This document shows positions 1 to 7,047 of a DNA stretch of 64,000 nt, piece after piece (positions within the stretch are counted from its first letter, which is position 1; every line of letters starts with the position of its first letter). A model generated the notes under the pieces. The model searched no databases. It had not been told where the DNA came from and saw only the letters and a list, made by a program, of their open reading frames with translations. The stretch comes from Cytobacillus horneckiae (lineage in GTDB: Bacteria; Bacillota; Bacilli; Bacillales; Cytobacillaceae), in contig NZ_PISD01000016.1 of the NCBI RefSeq assembly GCF_002835735.1, positions 109,501 to 173,500 on the forward strand, given 5' to 3'. The translations under genes and the position numbers were made by a program.

Positions 1-45
1 ATGTAAGGGCTTTCAAAAAATATGATATCAAATAACAATATCGTA

Positions 46-61
46 AATATAACGTTATATT
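46..61. promoter_or_regulatory. Candidate PaaX operator (16-bp perfect palindrome)
   Basis: AATATAACGTTATATT is a perfect 16-bp inverted repeat. It overlaps the -10 box of the leftward promoter at 57-86. The core ATAACGTTAT recurs near the paaA start at 5842-5851 and, with one mismatch, upstream of paaX at 1097-1106. Assignment to PaaX is inference from position; the palindrome itself is directly visible. Confidence 0.55.
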
Positions 62-86
62 AGCACCACACGAATTAAATTGTCAA
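57..86 (-). promoter_or_regulatory. Leftward sigma-A-type promoter at the window edge
   Basis: On the minus strand, TTGACA (81-86) and TAATAT (57-62) are separated by 18 bp. The promoter points out of the window, so it should drive a gene left of position 1, perhaps further phenylacetate genes. A perfect palindrome overlaps its -10 element, so repression there is plausible. Confidence 0.6.
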
Positions 87-136
87 TAATATTTAAAAAA
101 TTTAATATATTTAGATAAGTTAGATTTAACGTATAT

Positions 137-172
137 AAAAGCCACCCCTCCAGTGTTATTAGGAAAGATGGC
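137..172 (-). terminator. Rho-independent terminator of the paa operon, after paaX
   Basis: On the minus strand an 11-bp stem (arms 162-172 and 141-151, three U-G wobbles) with a 10-nt loop is followed by TTTTATAT. It begins 7 bp beyond the paaX stop and closes the minus-strand operon. Confidence 0.7.
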
Positions 173-178
173 AATTTG

Positions 179-1054
179 CTAGTTGACCATATATGGATGA
201 TTTAAAATATCATAATTTTCATCCTTTCGTTTCATTTCATTTCCAGCAATAAATACACTTTCAAAAAATCTCGATGCCGGCTTAGCAAGTTCCTTATAAT
301 AAACGCTGAATAGTGAAGCCGCATGTCCCCCCAGCCATTTCTCTGGCAGCAATTCTTCGGGCAGCCCTGGATCAACAAATAGGAACTTCCTATATTCATG
401 CACTAGTTTCGTTCTCTCAACGAAGCATTCTGCATCACTTTTAGCACCTTTTTGAATCTTATTTTTATCAATAATATATTTCTCGCTATATTGAGTAATA
501 AATTGTTGATATTTGTCATTAATTTCTTGGAGATTCCAGCTCTTTTCGACCAATTGAAGATTTTGATGAGGACCTTTATATTCAGCAATAAAGAAATCCA
601 CATAATTTTCAATATCGTACTTTTCAATCAAGTTATTAACCTGTGATTGAAGATCATTTGGTGATATCCACATACTGTTGGACATCGAACCGAAGCCGCT
701 CCAAACGAGTTCTTTCCTTAGCTCATCCCGAACATGGCGAATATCTTCAGGAATATTGTACATTAATATTCTCCATTTTCCGTCCCAGTTCTCTGGCATT
801 AATTTAAAAATCCGTTTTCCGGCTTCATCAATTCGGTTCTGCCCTCGTTGCGTTAAAGAATAGTAGCTTTTATTTCCGACTTTTTCGGACTGAACCCATC
901 CTTGTTTATTCATTCTTGATATCGCTGCTCTAACAGACTGATCATTATGACCAAATTCGCTTAAAAGACTTATTAAACTCCCAATCCAAATTTTACTGCC
1001 ATAATGTGAAATATAATCTCCATATAAGGTAAAAATCATAGATCTAGTATTCAT
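179..1054 (-). CDS. paaX: PaaX, phenylacetate operon transcriptional repressor
   Basis: This 291-residue protein has the PaaX layout: an N-terminal winged helix (about residues 10-75, including the segment NDQSVRAAISRMNKQGW), a central domain, and a C-terminal PaaX-type domain. PaaX proteins bind DNA and release it on binding phenylacetyl-CoA. The ATG has an AGGAAGG SD sequence. The gene is last in the minus-strand order paaABCD-ethD-paaF-paaG-paaX and is followed by a terminator. A 162-bp gap before it contains TATAAT (1124-1129, minus) and a near-copy of the candidate operator, so autoregulation from its own promoter is plausible. Length and context make the call firm. Confidence 0.93.
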   Translation of the reverse strand: MNTRSMIFTLYGDYISHYGSKIWIGSLISLLSEFGHNDQSVRAAISRMNKQGWVQSEKVGNKSYYSLTQRGQNRIDEAGKRIFKLMPENWDGKWRILMYNIPEDIRHVRDELRKELVWSGFGSMSNSMWISPNDLQSQVNNLIEKYDIENYVDFFIAEYKGPHQNLQLVEKSWNLQEINDKYQQFITQYSEKYIIDKNKIQKGAKSDAECFVERTKLVHEYRKFLFVDPGLPEELLPEKWLGGHAASLFSVYYKELAKPASRFFESVFIAGNEMKRKDENYDILNHPYMVN

Positions 1055-1096
1055 TTTTCAACCTTCCTCATTTCAATAGTTAAATAAATCGTGCAA

Positions 1097-1106
1097 ATAA
1101 CGTCAT
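1097..1106. promoter_or_regulatory. Degenerate copy of candidate PaaX operator
   Basis: ATAACGTCAT differs at one position from the palindrome core ATAACGTTAT found at 46-61 and 5842-5851. It lies about 43 bp upstream of the paaX ATG, downstream of a TATAAT (minus strand, 1124-1129). Function is inferred. Confidence 0.4.
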
Positions 1107-1216
1107 ATACTTATTTTACTATAATTATAAGACCCGCGAAAACTATTTTTTCAGAATAGTAAAATAATGACTGAAATGAGTGTTGTTCAAGCTCCTAATA
1201 TAGAATCATCAAGCTT

Positions 1217-1990
1217 TTATCTCCCTTGAAAACTCGGTTTCCTTTTTTCGATGAATGCTTTTACTCCTTCTTTATGATCAGAGGTCATGCCTGCAATCCG
1301 CTGAGATTGCGCATCCTTTTCTAGGCTGTCTGCAAAGGTTATATTCCAACTGGATTTCAAATTCTTCTTAATTAAAGATATCGCAGTTGTTGGCAAAGCA
1401 GCTAATCTCTCTGCAAAGGAAGCAACTTCCTCTTGCCAAATGTTATCATTGAAAACCTTAGTGGCTAAACCAAGTTCCTCAGCTTGAGAGGAGTTAATTT
1501 TCTCGCCTAGAATCGCAAGCTCCAATGCTTTTGCATGTCCGATTAGCTTAGGCAAGAAATAGAGATTCCCCGCATCTGGTACAAGTCCGACGTGAATAAA
1601 TGACTCTACAAAACTCGCCTTTTCAGACAGTAGACGGAAATCACATGCTAGCGCAAGGCTCATACCGGCACCTGCCGCTACACCATTAACAGCCGCAATT
1701 ACAGGTTTATCACAATGATGTATTTCCAGAACCATAGGATTATATAAATCTCTTAATACTTTTCCATGATCCATATCTTCATTAACTCCGGTCAAATCCT
1801 GACCTGAACAGAAGGCACGCCCTTCTCCAGTAATAACAATGCATCTAACTTGATCGTTTTTACCCGCGGCTTTTACAGATTGCAATATTTCCTTATTCAT
1901 TTGTGCAGTAATTGCATTTAATTTATCAGGACGGCTTAACTTAATCCATGCAACCTGATTAGTTACTTCAACTTTAATCGTTTCATACAT
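1217..1990 (-). CDS. paaG: PaaG, ring-1,2-epoxyphenylacetyl-CoA isomerase (crotonase family)
   Basis: This is a crotonase-fold protein of 257 residues. The oxyanion-hole segments AFCSGQDL (about 59-66) and NGVAAGAGMSL (102-112) are present. Both catalytic Glu residues of true hydratases are absent; instead Asp139 lies in GLVPDAGN, the arrangement typical of PaaG isomerases. PaaG converts the ring epoxide of phenylacetyl-CoA to the seven-membered oxepin-CoA. It follows paaF by 13 bp in the same operon. The PaaG rather than PaaF assignment rests on the lone Asp and the GLVPD motif. Confidence 0.85.
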   Translation of the reverse strand: MYETIKVEVTNQVAWIKLSRPDKLNAITAQMNKEILQSVKAAGKNDQVRCIVITGEGRAFCSGQDLTGVNEDMDHGKVLRDLYNPMVLEIHHCDKPVIAAVNGVAAGAGMSLALACDFRLLSEKASFVESFIHVGLVPDAGNLYFLPKLIGHAKALELAILGEKINSSQAEELGLATKVFNDNIWQEEVASFAERLAALPTTAISLIKKNLKSSWNITFADSLEKDAQSQRIAGMTSDHKEGVKAFIEKRKPSFQGR

Positions 1991-2003
1991 ATAAAATGCC
2001 CCC

Positions 2004-2783
2004 TTATCTTCCTTTAAAATCAGGGTTTCGTTTCTCTATAAAGGCACGCATCCCTTCTTTCTGGTCCTCTGATGAGAAAAGGAGATAGAAATTTTTCCGT
2101 TCAAAATGCATGCCTTCTTCCAATGGTGTATCAACTGCTTTTAAGACGGCTTCTTTAATGAAACGGATGGAAAGCGGTGCCTGGGATGCAATCATCCCCC
2201 CTGCTTTAAGCGCTTCTTCTATAAGTATTTCTTTTGCGAATATAGAATTAATGATGCCAAATTGAAGAGCCTCGTTAGCTGTGATTCTTTTGCCCGTAAA
2301 TAACCATTCCATTGCTTTTGTTTTGCCAACTAGTTTTGTTAAGCGCTGCGTTCCGCCTGCACCGGGCATCACACCAAGATTGACCTCAGGAAAACCGAAA
2401 GTAGCATCATCAGCCGCGAAAATGAGATCACAGCATAATGCCAATTCAAAGCCCCCGCCAAGTGCAAATCCTTGGACGACCGCTATGATTGGTTTTTTTA
2501 TTGATGCAATCCTGTCCCAATTCTTGAATTGATTTAATAATTCAAAATCAATCGGACCATCAGCTGACATTTCTTCAATATCTGCACCTGCAGCAAATGC
2601 ACGGCCATTCCCACTCAGTATGATTACTCTAATAGATTCATCTTGATCGAAAGATTCCATAGCAGAAAGAATTTCAACCACCATTGTGCGATTAAGAGCA
2701 TTTAATACGTCCGGACGGTTAAGTGCGATCATACCTATTCTTCCTTCAATCGAAGTTTGAATATATTCATAGTTATTAATCAT
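2004..2783 (-). CDS. paaF: PaaF-type enoyl-CoA hydratase
   Basis: This 259-residue crotonase has both catalytic glutamates, Glu113 in GGGFELAL and Glu133 in FPEVNLG, 20 residues apart as in classical enoyl-CoA hydratases. The AFAAGADI oxyanion-hole segment is near residue 63. It should hydrate the 2,3-dehydroadipyl-CoA intermediate of phenylacetate catabolism. Its start overlaps the end of the EthD-family gene by 8 bp, implying translational coupling, and paaG follows by 13 bp. It could also serve general beta-oxidation. Confidence 0.83.
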   Translation of the reverse strand: MINNYEYIQTSIEGRIGMIALNRPDVLNALNRTMVVEILSAMESFDQDESIRVIILSGNGRAFAAGADIEEMSADGPIDFELLNQFKNWDRIASIKKPIIAVVQGFALGGGFELALCCDLIFAADDATFGFPEVNLGVMPGAGGTQRLTKLVGKTKAMEWLFTGKRITANEALQFGIINSIFAKEILIEEALKAGGMIASQAPLSIRFIKEAVLKAVDTPLEEGMHFERKNFYLLFSSEDQKEGMRAFIEKRNPDFKGR

Positions 2784-3084
2784 TTACTTCCTCGCCAATC
2801 ATAAGAGTTAGCAAATCTCCAGCAAATTTCATCGCATCCTTGCCCGACGCTTTCCCTTCATCTGTTCTCATAGCCTTTTGCAGTGCCTCATGACTTTCAT
2901 AATACATTTCACACATTAAATAATATTTTCCTTCTCCACCCATCGGACTGCCGACAATTTTCGTTACGACCATTTTTTGCAGCCCAGGAATCTTAGCTGT
3001 TATCGGGGCATGTGTGCCATAATAATGCTCATCAAAAGCCTCCTTATTTTCTGGGTGTTTATAAAGAGCAATTAATTTAACCAT
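2776..3084 (-). CDS. EthD-family small protein in the paa operon
   Basis: This 102-residue protein matches the EthD-like alpha/beta-barrel pattern: a beta start (VKLIALYKHPEN), then FDEHYYGTHAPI with the conserved His, and a central segment ending YYLMCEMYYES. EthD-like proteins are found in degradation clusters, often without a known catalytic role; here it may stabilise or assist an unstable intermediate, which is inference. It sits between paaD and paaF and overlaps paaF by 8 bp. Confidence 0.75.
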   Translation of the reverse strand: MVKLIALYKHPENKEAFDEHYYGTHAPITAKIPGLQKMVVTKIVGSPMGGEGKYYLMCEMYYESHEALQKAMRTDEGKASGKDAMKFAGDLLTLMIGEEVND

Positions 3085-3164
3085 TTTTCACAACTTCCCT
3101 TCATTATTATTTATTTTTTATTGGCAGTCCCTTTTAAACTTCCGGGATGGCAATAAGATGTTTT

Positions 3165-3647
3165 TTACATCAGTGTTGAAATCGGTTTCATCGCTTCGAA
3201 CGGGTTTTTGCATGATTTACAGTACAGAATACTTCTACATGCAGTAGGGCCAAAAAGATTTTCGATTGCCGTGTATTGAGACCCGCAATATGGACATGAT
3301 ACCTCCCAATCGCCTGACTCGCTCAATTGTGCAGGAGGTGGAGCGATACCAAAGCTTTTTAGCTGTTCTCTTCCTCTTTCAGTAATTCGATTGGAAGTCC
3401 ATGGCGGTGTATGAATAAATTGAATGTCAATATGATGATACAAATGCAAACTAATAATCTGTTTTTTTACGTTTTCACTGATGATGTCTAGTGCCGGGCA
3501 CCCCATAAAGGTCGGCAAAAGCTCAATAATTAAGCGGTTTTCCTCTTCTTTAATCGTTTCCACCATACCTAGGTCAACTATTGAAATGGAGTCGATTTCA
3601 GGGTCTTTGACTTTATGAAGCGCCTTTAATATCATTTCTTCATTCAT
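3165..3647 (-). CDS. paaD: PaaD, iron-sulfur assembly-type protein of phenylacetyl-CoA epoxidase
   Basis: The N-terminal half is a MIP18/DUF59 domain (KVKDPEI, VDLGMV, TFMGCPALD with Cys near residue 51). The C-terminal quarter is a zinc-ribbon-like segment (CPYCGSQ, then CKSCKNPFEAMKP), as in PaaD/PaaJ. PaaD is thought to mature a metal centre of the PaaABCE epoxidase. Two ATGs lie two codons apart. The AAGGGTG SD sequence is almost adjacent to the first (3653) and about 6 nt before the second (3647), so the second is preferred, giving 160 residues. paaC ends 18 bp upstream. Confidence 0.9.
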   Translation of the reverse strand: MNEEMILKALHKVKDPEIDSISIVDLGMVETIKEEENRLIIELLPTFMGCPALDIISENVKKQIISLHLYHHIDIQFIHTPPWTSNRITERGREQLKSFGIAPPPAQLSESGDWEVSCPYCGSQYTAIENLFGPTACRSILYCKSCKNPFEAMKPISTLM

Positions 3648-3665
3648 TCTCATTCACCCTTTTCA

Positions 3666-4481
3666 TTACCAGCTCGCTGTTGTATCCATATAATAAACTT
3701 CTGAAAGTACAGCTAAAGCTTCTTCTAAGTCCTTTGTATGCACGCCTTCACGTCCACTTGCTGCTGCAGGCTTTAATTTCTCCGGGATTGAAAGATGAAC
3801 AGCCTCAAAAACGGGAGTGAGAAAATGCTTCCACCTTTGTAATAGTTTATCTTCTGCCTCGATTAAACCAGCTTTAACTATGTCATCCCCATTCGGTCCA
3901 TAACATAATAAACTATCAACATCATCCCAAACCCTTTGTACTGCCTTTTCCATCCTCCCTCTAGAATCACTGTTAGATTGCATTAATTGCAAAAACCACG
4001 TTTTCCAATGAAGCAGATGATAATAGATTTCCATCCTTACTTTTACTGCAACATCTGCTAATGGCTGATAAGAAGAAGTTTTTAGTGAATCCATACGAAC
4101 CTTTTTAAACTGAGTATAAAAGTAGTGTCTGACAACAGTATATGCCCAGTCAAATTCATGTTTGCCCAAATAATGGCCAGGGCCATTAACTCGCTCTAAC
4201 AACACTCCATTTTTTCGCTCATTCGTTTTCCTGCTATGCGAGAGGTCATCTACATCCCCTTCTCCTAAATCTTCCAATAATTGATAGAACATAGCAGCAT
4301 GACCCATCATGTCTTGATTAATTGAAGAAAAAGCAACATCTTCTTCAATATGTGGTGCAAGACCGAGCCATTCTGATCCTCTATAAGCAAGAATGAAATC
4401 ATCGTCAGCCAGCTGATACAATAGCTCAACTAACGCTGTACGATACATGGATTCTTCTGGCGGAAAATCAATCTTTTTCAC
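3666..4481 (-). CDS. paaC: PaaC, structural subunit of phenylacetyl-CoA epoxidase
   Basis: This is a ferritin-like helical protein with typical PaaC features, such as ELLYQLADDDF, GSEWLGLAPHIEEDVAFSS and MGHAAMFY. PaaC pairs with PaaA and lacks the full di-iron ligand set. The open frame reaches 4538, but no SD precedes its ATGs. A GTG at 4479-4481 lies 11 nt after GGGGAGG and gives 271 residues beginning KKIDFPPEES, close to the family's usual N-terminus. This start overlaps the last codons of paaB by 14 bp. ATG 4448 is the alternative start. Confidence 0.9.
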   Translation of the reverse strand: MKKIDFPPEESMYRTALVELLYQLADDDFILAYRGSEWLGLAPHIEEDVAFSSINQDMMGHAAMFYQLLEDLGEGDVDDLSHSRKTNERKNGVLLERVNGPGHYLGKHEFDWAYTVVRHYFYTQFKKVRMDSLKTSSYQPLADVAVKVRMEIYYHLLHWKTWFLQLMQSNSDSRGRMEKAVQRVWDDVDSLLCYGPNGDDIVKAGLIEAEDKLLQRWKHFLTPVFEAVHLSIPEKLKPAAASGREGVHTKDLEEALAVLSEVYYMDTTASW

Positions 4482-4824
4482 CTTTTTTCTCGCCTCCCCA
4501 TGATAATATTTCTTTTTCATCAAGCATGTTTTGTTCATACTTTCGCCACTTCTTCTTTAAATAACCATATCCTTTTGCATTGCGATAATCTTTGTTGTCA
4601 AGTCGTGCAAGAGTATCCTTTTCTTCATAAGTCATTTTTCTAATATCCGTCCGTTTCACAATCCATATATCTGCCACCGGTTCTCTGCGCATAAAGTTTT
4701 CCTGCGCCATGACGAAGGCAAGTTCTTGATTCGGCGCAAGAAGCGAGAATTGATATTGCAGCGGAGTGGAATCTGTTCTTTTACTAAACACTTCAAACTC
4801 TTGATAAAAACCTCCAGCACTCAA
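4468..4824 (-). CDS. paaB: PaaB, small subunit of phenylacetyl-CoA epoxidase
   Basis: PaaB is a small non-catalytic subunit that bridges PaaAC units. The conserved N-terminal pattern FYQEFEVFSKR, then LLAPNQELAFVMAQENFMRR and the WIVKR segment, is clear. At 118 residues it is slightly longer than average because of a lysine/glutamate-rich tail (KYEQN to GEKD), which overlaps the start of paaC. It lies 22 bp downstream of paaA in the same operon. Confidence 0.92.
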   Translation of the reverse strand: MSAGGFYQEFEVFSKRTDSTPLQYQFSLLAPNQELAFVMAQENFMRREPVADIWIVKRTDIRKMTYEEKDTLARLDNKDYRNAKGYGYLKKKWRKYEQNMLDEKEILSWGGEKKGEKD

Positions 4825-4846
4825 ATGCTTCCCTCCTTTACCTTAC

Positions 4847-5797
4847 CTATTGACTAAGGGCGTCACGGACCCAAGCATTTATGCTATGCGAATGAATGCG
4901 GAGCTGTAAGCGCTCCTGCGATTTTGGCCCTTTGTTGCGAATGATGTCCTTGAACTTACTCCAATCGGGCTGACGATAAACCCACAAGCCTTGCTCTTTG
5001 TCAAAATACATCGTTTCATCAGGTATCGTTAAACCTAGTGATTTAACTCTTGGAATATATTTTGAGAAAAAATCTTGACGAAGATCTTCATTTGTTTTTG
5101 ACCTAATTTTATACTTAATCGTTGTATCCTGTTTTGAAGATCCAGTTGTAGAAGCGTCTGCCGGGCCAAAAAACATTAAAAGTGATTCCCACCATCTGTT
5201 TACAGCCTCTTGAACCATTGTCTTTTGAGCTTCTGTACCTTCTGCCAAGGCCATAATAATGGCCTCTCCATGCTGTGCATGGAAAACTTCCTCTGCACAA
5301 ATTCTTTTTAATGCCCGCGCATATGGACCATAAGAAGCATGAAGCATGTTTGTTTGTGAAATAATGGCTGCTCCATCAACAAGCCAGCCAATTAAACCAG
5401 CATCACCCCAAGTTGGTGCCTCCATATGAAACACATTGTGAAACTTTAATCTGCCGCTAAATAAATCCTGCATAATATCTTCTCTTGTCTTTCCAGTTGG
5501 CTTCATCAAATCCTCCGTCACACGCAGCAGCAGCTGCCCATGTCCCATCTCATCTTGAACCTTTGCCATAATACCAAGTTTTCTTTTGATCGAAGGGGCT
5601 CTTGGTACCCACTCTTTTTCAGGCAAAGCACCCATGATTTCGCTAATCCCATGCATAGATATTAATTTGATTAGCGTGTAACGATAATCATCAGGCATCC
5701 AATCATCCGCTTCAATTTTTTCACCTGATTCAATCTTCTTCATAAAGCGCTTGTAATTTTCCGCTTCAGTTTGTTGATTAATCACGGTATCTGACAA
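4847..5797 (-). CDS. paaA: PaaA, catalytic di-iron subunit of phenylacetyl-CoA 1,2-epoxidase
   Basis: PaaA performs the oxygen-dependent epoxidation of phenylacetyl-CoA. Two ExxH di-iron motifs are visible: Glu83-x-x-His86 in DEMGH and Glu170-x-x-His173 in EEVFH, numbered from the chosen start. The frame opens at a GTG (5806), but that GTG lies inside the SD AGGAGGTG. TTG at 5795-5797 sits 8 nt after AGGAGG and is the likely start, giving 316 residues. It is first in the operon behind a TTGACT/TATCTT promoter. No paaE reductase, paaK, paaZ, paaH or paaJ is in the window. Confidence 0.95.
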   Translation of the reverse strand: MSDTVINQQTEAENYKRFMKKIESGEKIEADDWMPDDYRYTLIKLISMHGISEIMGALPEKEWVPRAPSIKRKLGIMAKVQDEMGHGQLLLRVTEDLMKPTGKTREDIMQDLFSGRLKFHNVFHMEAPTWGDAGLIGWLVDGAAIISQTNMLHASYGPYARALKRICAEEVFHAQHGEAIIMALAEGTEAQKTMVQEAVNRWWESLLMFFGPADASTTGSSKQDTTIKYKIRSKTNEDLRQDFFSKYIPRVKSLGLTIPDETMYFDKEQGLWVYRQPDWSKFKDIIRNKGPKSQERLQLRIHSHSINAWVRDALSQ

Positions 5798-5841
5798 CCC
5801 TTTCACCTCCTAAAAAATCATTTTTTTAAATATTCAATTGC

Positions 5842-5851
5842 ATAACGTTAT
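5842..5851. promoter_or_regulatory. Candidate PaaX operator upstream of paaA
   Basis: ATAACGTTAT is a 10-bp perfect palindrome 45-54 bp upstream of the paaA TTG start. It lies downstream of the -10 box at 5891-5896, in the expected leader. The same core occurs at 46-61. A block, GCGTCATAT, at 5872-5880 resembles the right half of the copy at 1097-1106. Confidence 0.55.
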
Positions 5852-5890
5852 TTTGTCGTAATAGATATAATGCGTCATATGTTTAACAAT

Positions 5891-5919
5891 AAGATAACCT
5901 CAAAATTATTAAAAGTCAA
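5891..5919 (-). promoter_or_regulatory. paa operon promoter
   Basis: On the minus strand TTGACT (5914-5919) and TATCTT (5891-5896) are separated by 17 bp. This is the best sigma-A-like promoter upstream of paaA, with the palindrome ATAACGTTAT downstream of it. Confidence 0.6.
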
Positions 5920-5975
5920 CCAATATTCAGAAAATTTAATTATTAAATCATCAACATACAGCTCTACCTTTGTAC

Positions 5976-6006
5976 AAAAAGCCCCTCTGTCACTATACAG
6001 AGGAGC
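5976..6006 (-). terminator. Terminator between the SDR gene and the paa operon
   Basis: On the minus strand a 9-bp stem, GCTCCTCTG pairing with CAGAGGGGC (one U-G pair), has an 8-nt loop and is followed by TTTTT. It should end transcripts coming from the SDR gene at 6244-6993 before the paa promoter. Confidence 0.65.
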
Positions 6007-6243
6007 TGAGGCAGTAGGCAAACTTACTCCTAATTTAAATAAGAGCGGATCATGGGCAATATGTTGCATAAGTAGTGGCCGTATATCTGAAAAAGAGCCA
6101 ACATGGGCACTACTTCACGATAGTTCCTTAAGTGTGACGCTTCTCCCGCGGAAGTCCGAGCGGATTATCTCTCTCCAAATTCAAACTTTATTCACTTTGT
6201 TAACACGCCAATCCCTTCCGTCACTAAACAGAGGGGCTCCAGT
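6007..6243. repeat. Structured non-coding segment between two similar hairpins
   Basis: No credible gene lies here. The segment is flanked by two similar hairpins sharing the pattern CTCTGT-WTAGTGAC on the minus strand (5981-6006 and 6213-6238). Inside, AAGTAGTG (6070-6077) and CACTACTT (6108-6115) form an inverted repeat, and CATGGGCA occurs twice (about 6051 and 6103). It may be a small mobile or repetitive element or a structured RNA. Identity is unknown. Confidence 0.4.
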
Positions 6244-6993
6244 TTACTCTTCATATATCATTTTTCTAGTCATGCCGCCATCAATGACGATATTTTCACC
6301 TGTGACAAAATTATTCATTTCATCAGTTAAATAAAAGCAGGCTCTTGCAATATCATCAGGTGTCCCTACTCTTTTGGAAGGATGCTGGGAATGGTCGATT
6401 TCTCGTAATTCATTATAATGCTTTGTTTCAATCCAGCCAGGCGAGATACTGTTCACTGTGATCCTTTCATTTGATAAAGAAACTGCTAGTGCATGTGTTA
6501 AGGCGACGATGCCTCCTTTTGATGCTGCATAAGCTTCTGTATCAGGCTCAGACATTGATGCTCTTGTTGAAGCTAGATTCACAATTGTGCCGCCATGTTC
6601 ATTTTCTTTCATGAATTTTGCTGCTGAGCGCGATGCCAGAAACACACTGCGGAGATTTGTCTGGATAATATGATCCCATTCCTCAATCTTCAACTCATAA
6701 AGTGATTTCCAGCTTGAGATACCTGCATTATTTATAAGAATATCAATCCTGCCAAATGTCTCAAATGTCTTTTCCATAAGTATCTTGATATCGTGTTCAT
6801 TTTTTACATCCGTCTCAACTATAATGATAGATTTGCTACCTGTCCCTAATTCTGCTTTTAAGTTTTCAAGTGCAGCCATATTAATATCTGCAGCAGCTAT
6901 ATTAGCTCCTGCTTTTGCATAGGCATGGACTAAGCCTCTGCCTATTCCATTTCCCGCTCCAGTAATAATGACCGTTTTTTCCTTAAAATCCAT
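6244..6993 (-). CDS. SDR-family NAD(P)-dependent oxidoreductase
   Basis: This is a 249-residue classical short-chain dehydrogenase. The cofactor motif TGAGNGIG is near residue 11, NNAG near 88, a Ser in NLASTRAS near 140, and the catalytic YxxxK is in EAYAASK. TGENIVIDGG marks the C-terminal end. The substrate cannot be read from sequence. The gene has a good AAAGGAG SD 9 nt before ATG. It is separated from the paa operon by a terminator, so it is probably not part of that operon. Confidence 0.85.
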   Translation of the reverse strand: MDFKEKTVIITGAGNGIGRGLVHAYAKAGANIAAADINMAALENLKAELGTGSKSIIIVETDVKNEHDIKILMEKTFETFGRIDILINNAGISSWKSLYELKIEEWDHIIQTNLRSVFLASRSAAKFMKENEHGGTIVNLASTRASMSEPDTEAYAASKGGIVALTHALAVSLSNERITVNSISPGWIETKHYNELREIDHSQHPSKRVGTPDDIARACFYLTDEMNNFVTGENIVIDGGMTRKMIYEE

Positions 6994-7047
6994 GATGAAA
7001 AACTCCTTTTTCTTTCATTGTAGTGTGCAGCTAACCGCTGAAGCAAC

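Noticed and set aside
5870..6334. A 154-codon plus-strand open frame upstream of paaA
   Set aside because: It has no SD, runs through the paa promoter, a terminator and into the opposite-strand SDR gene, and has no recognisable domain.
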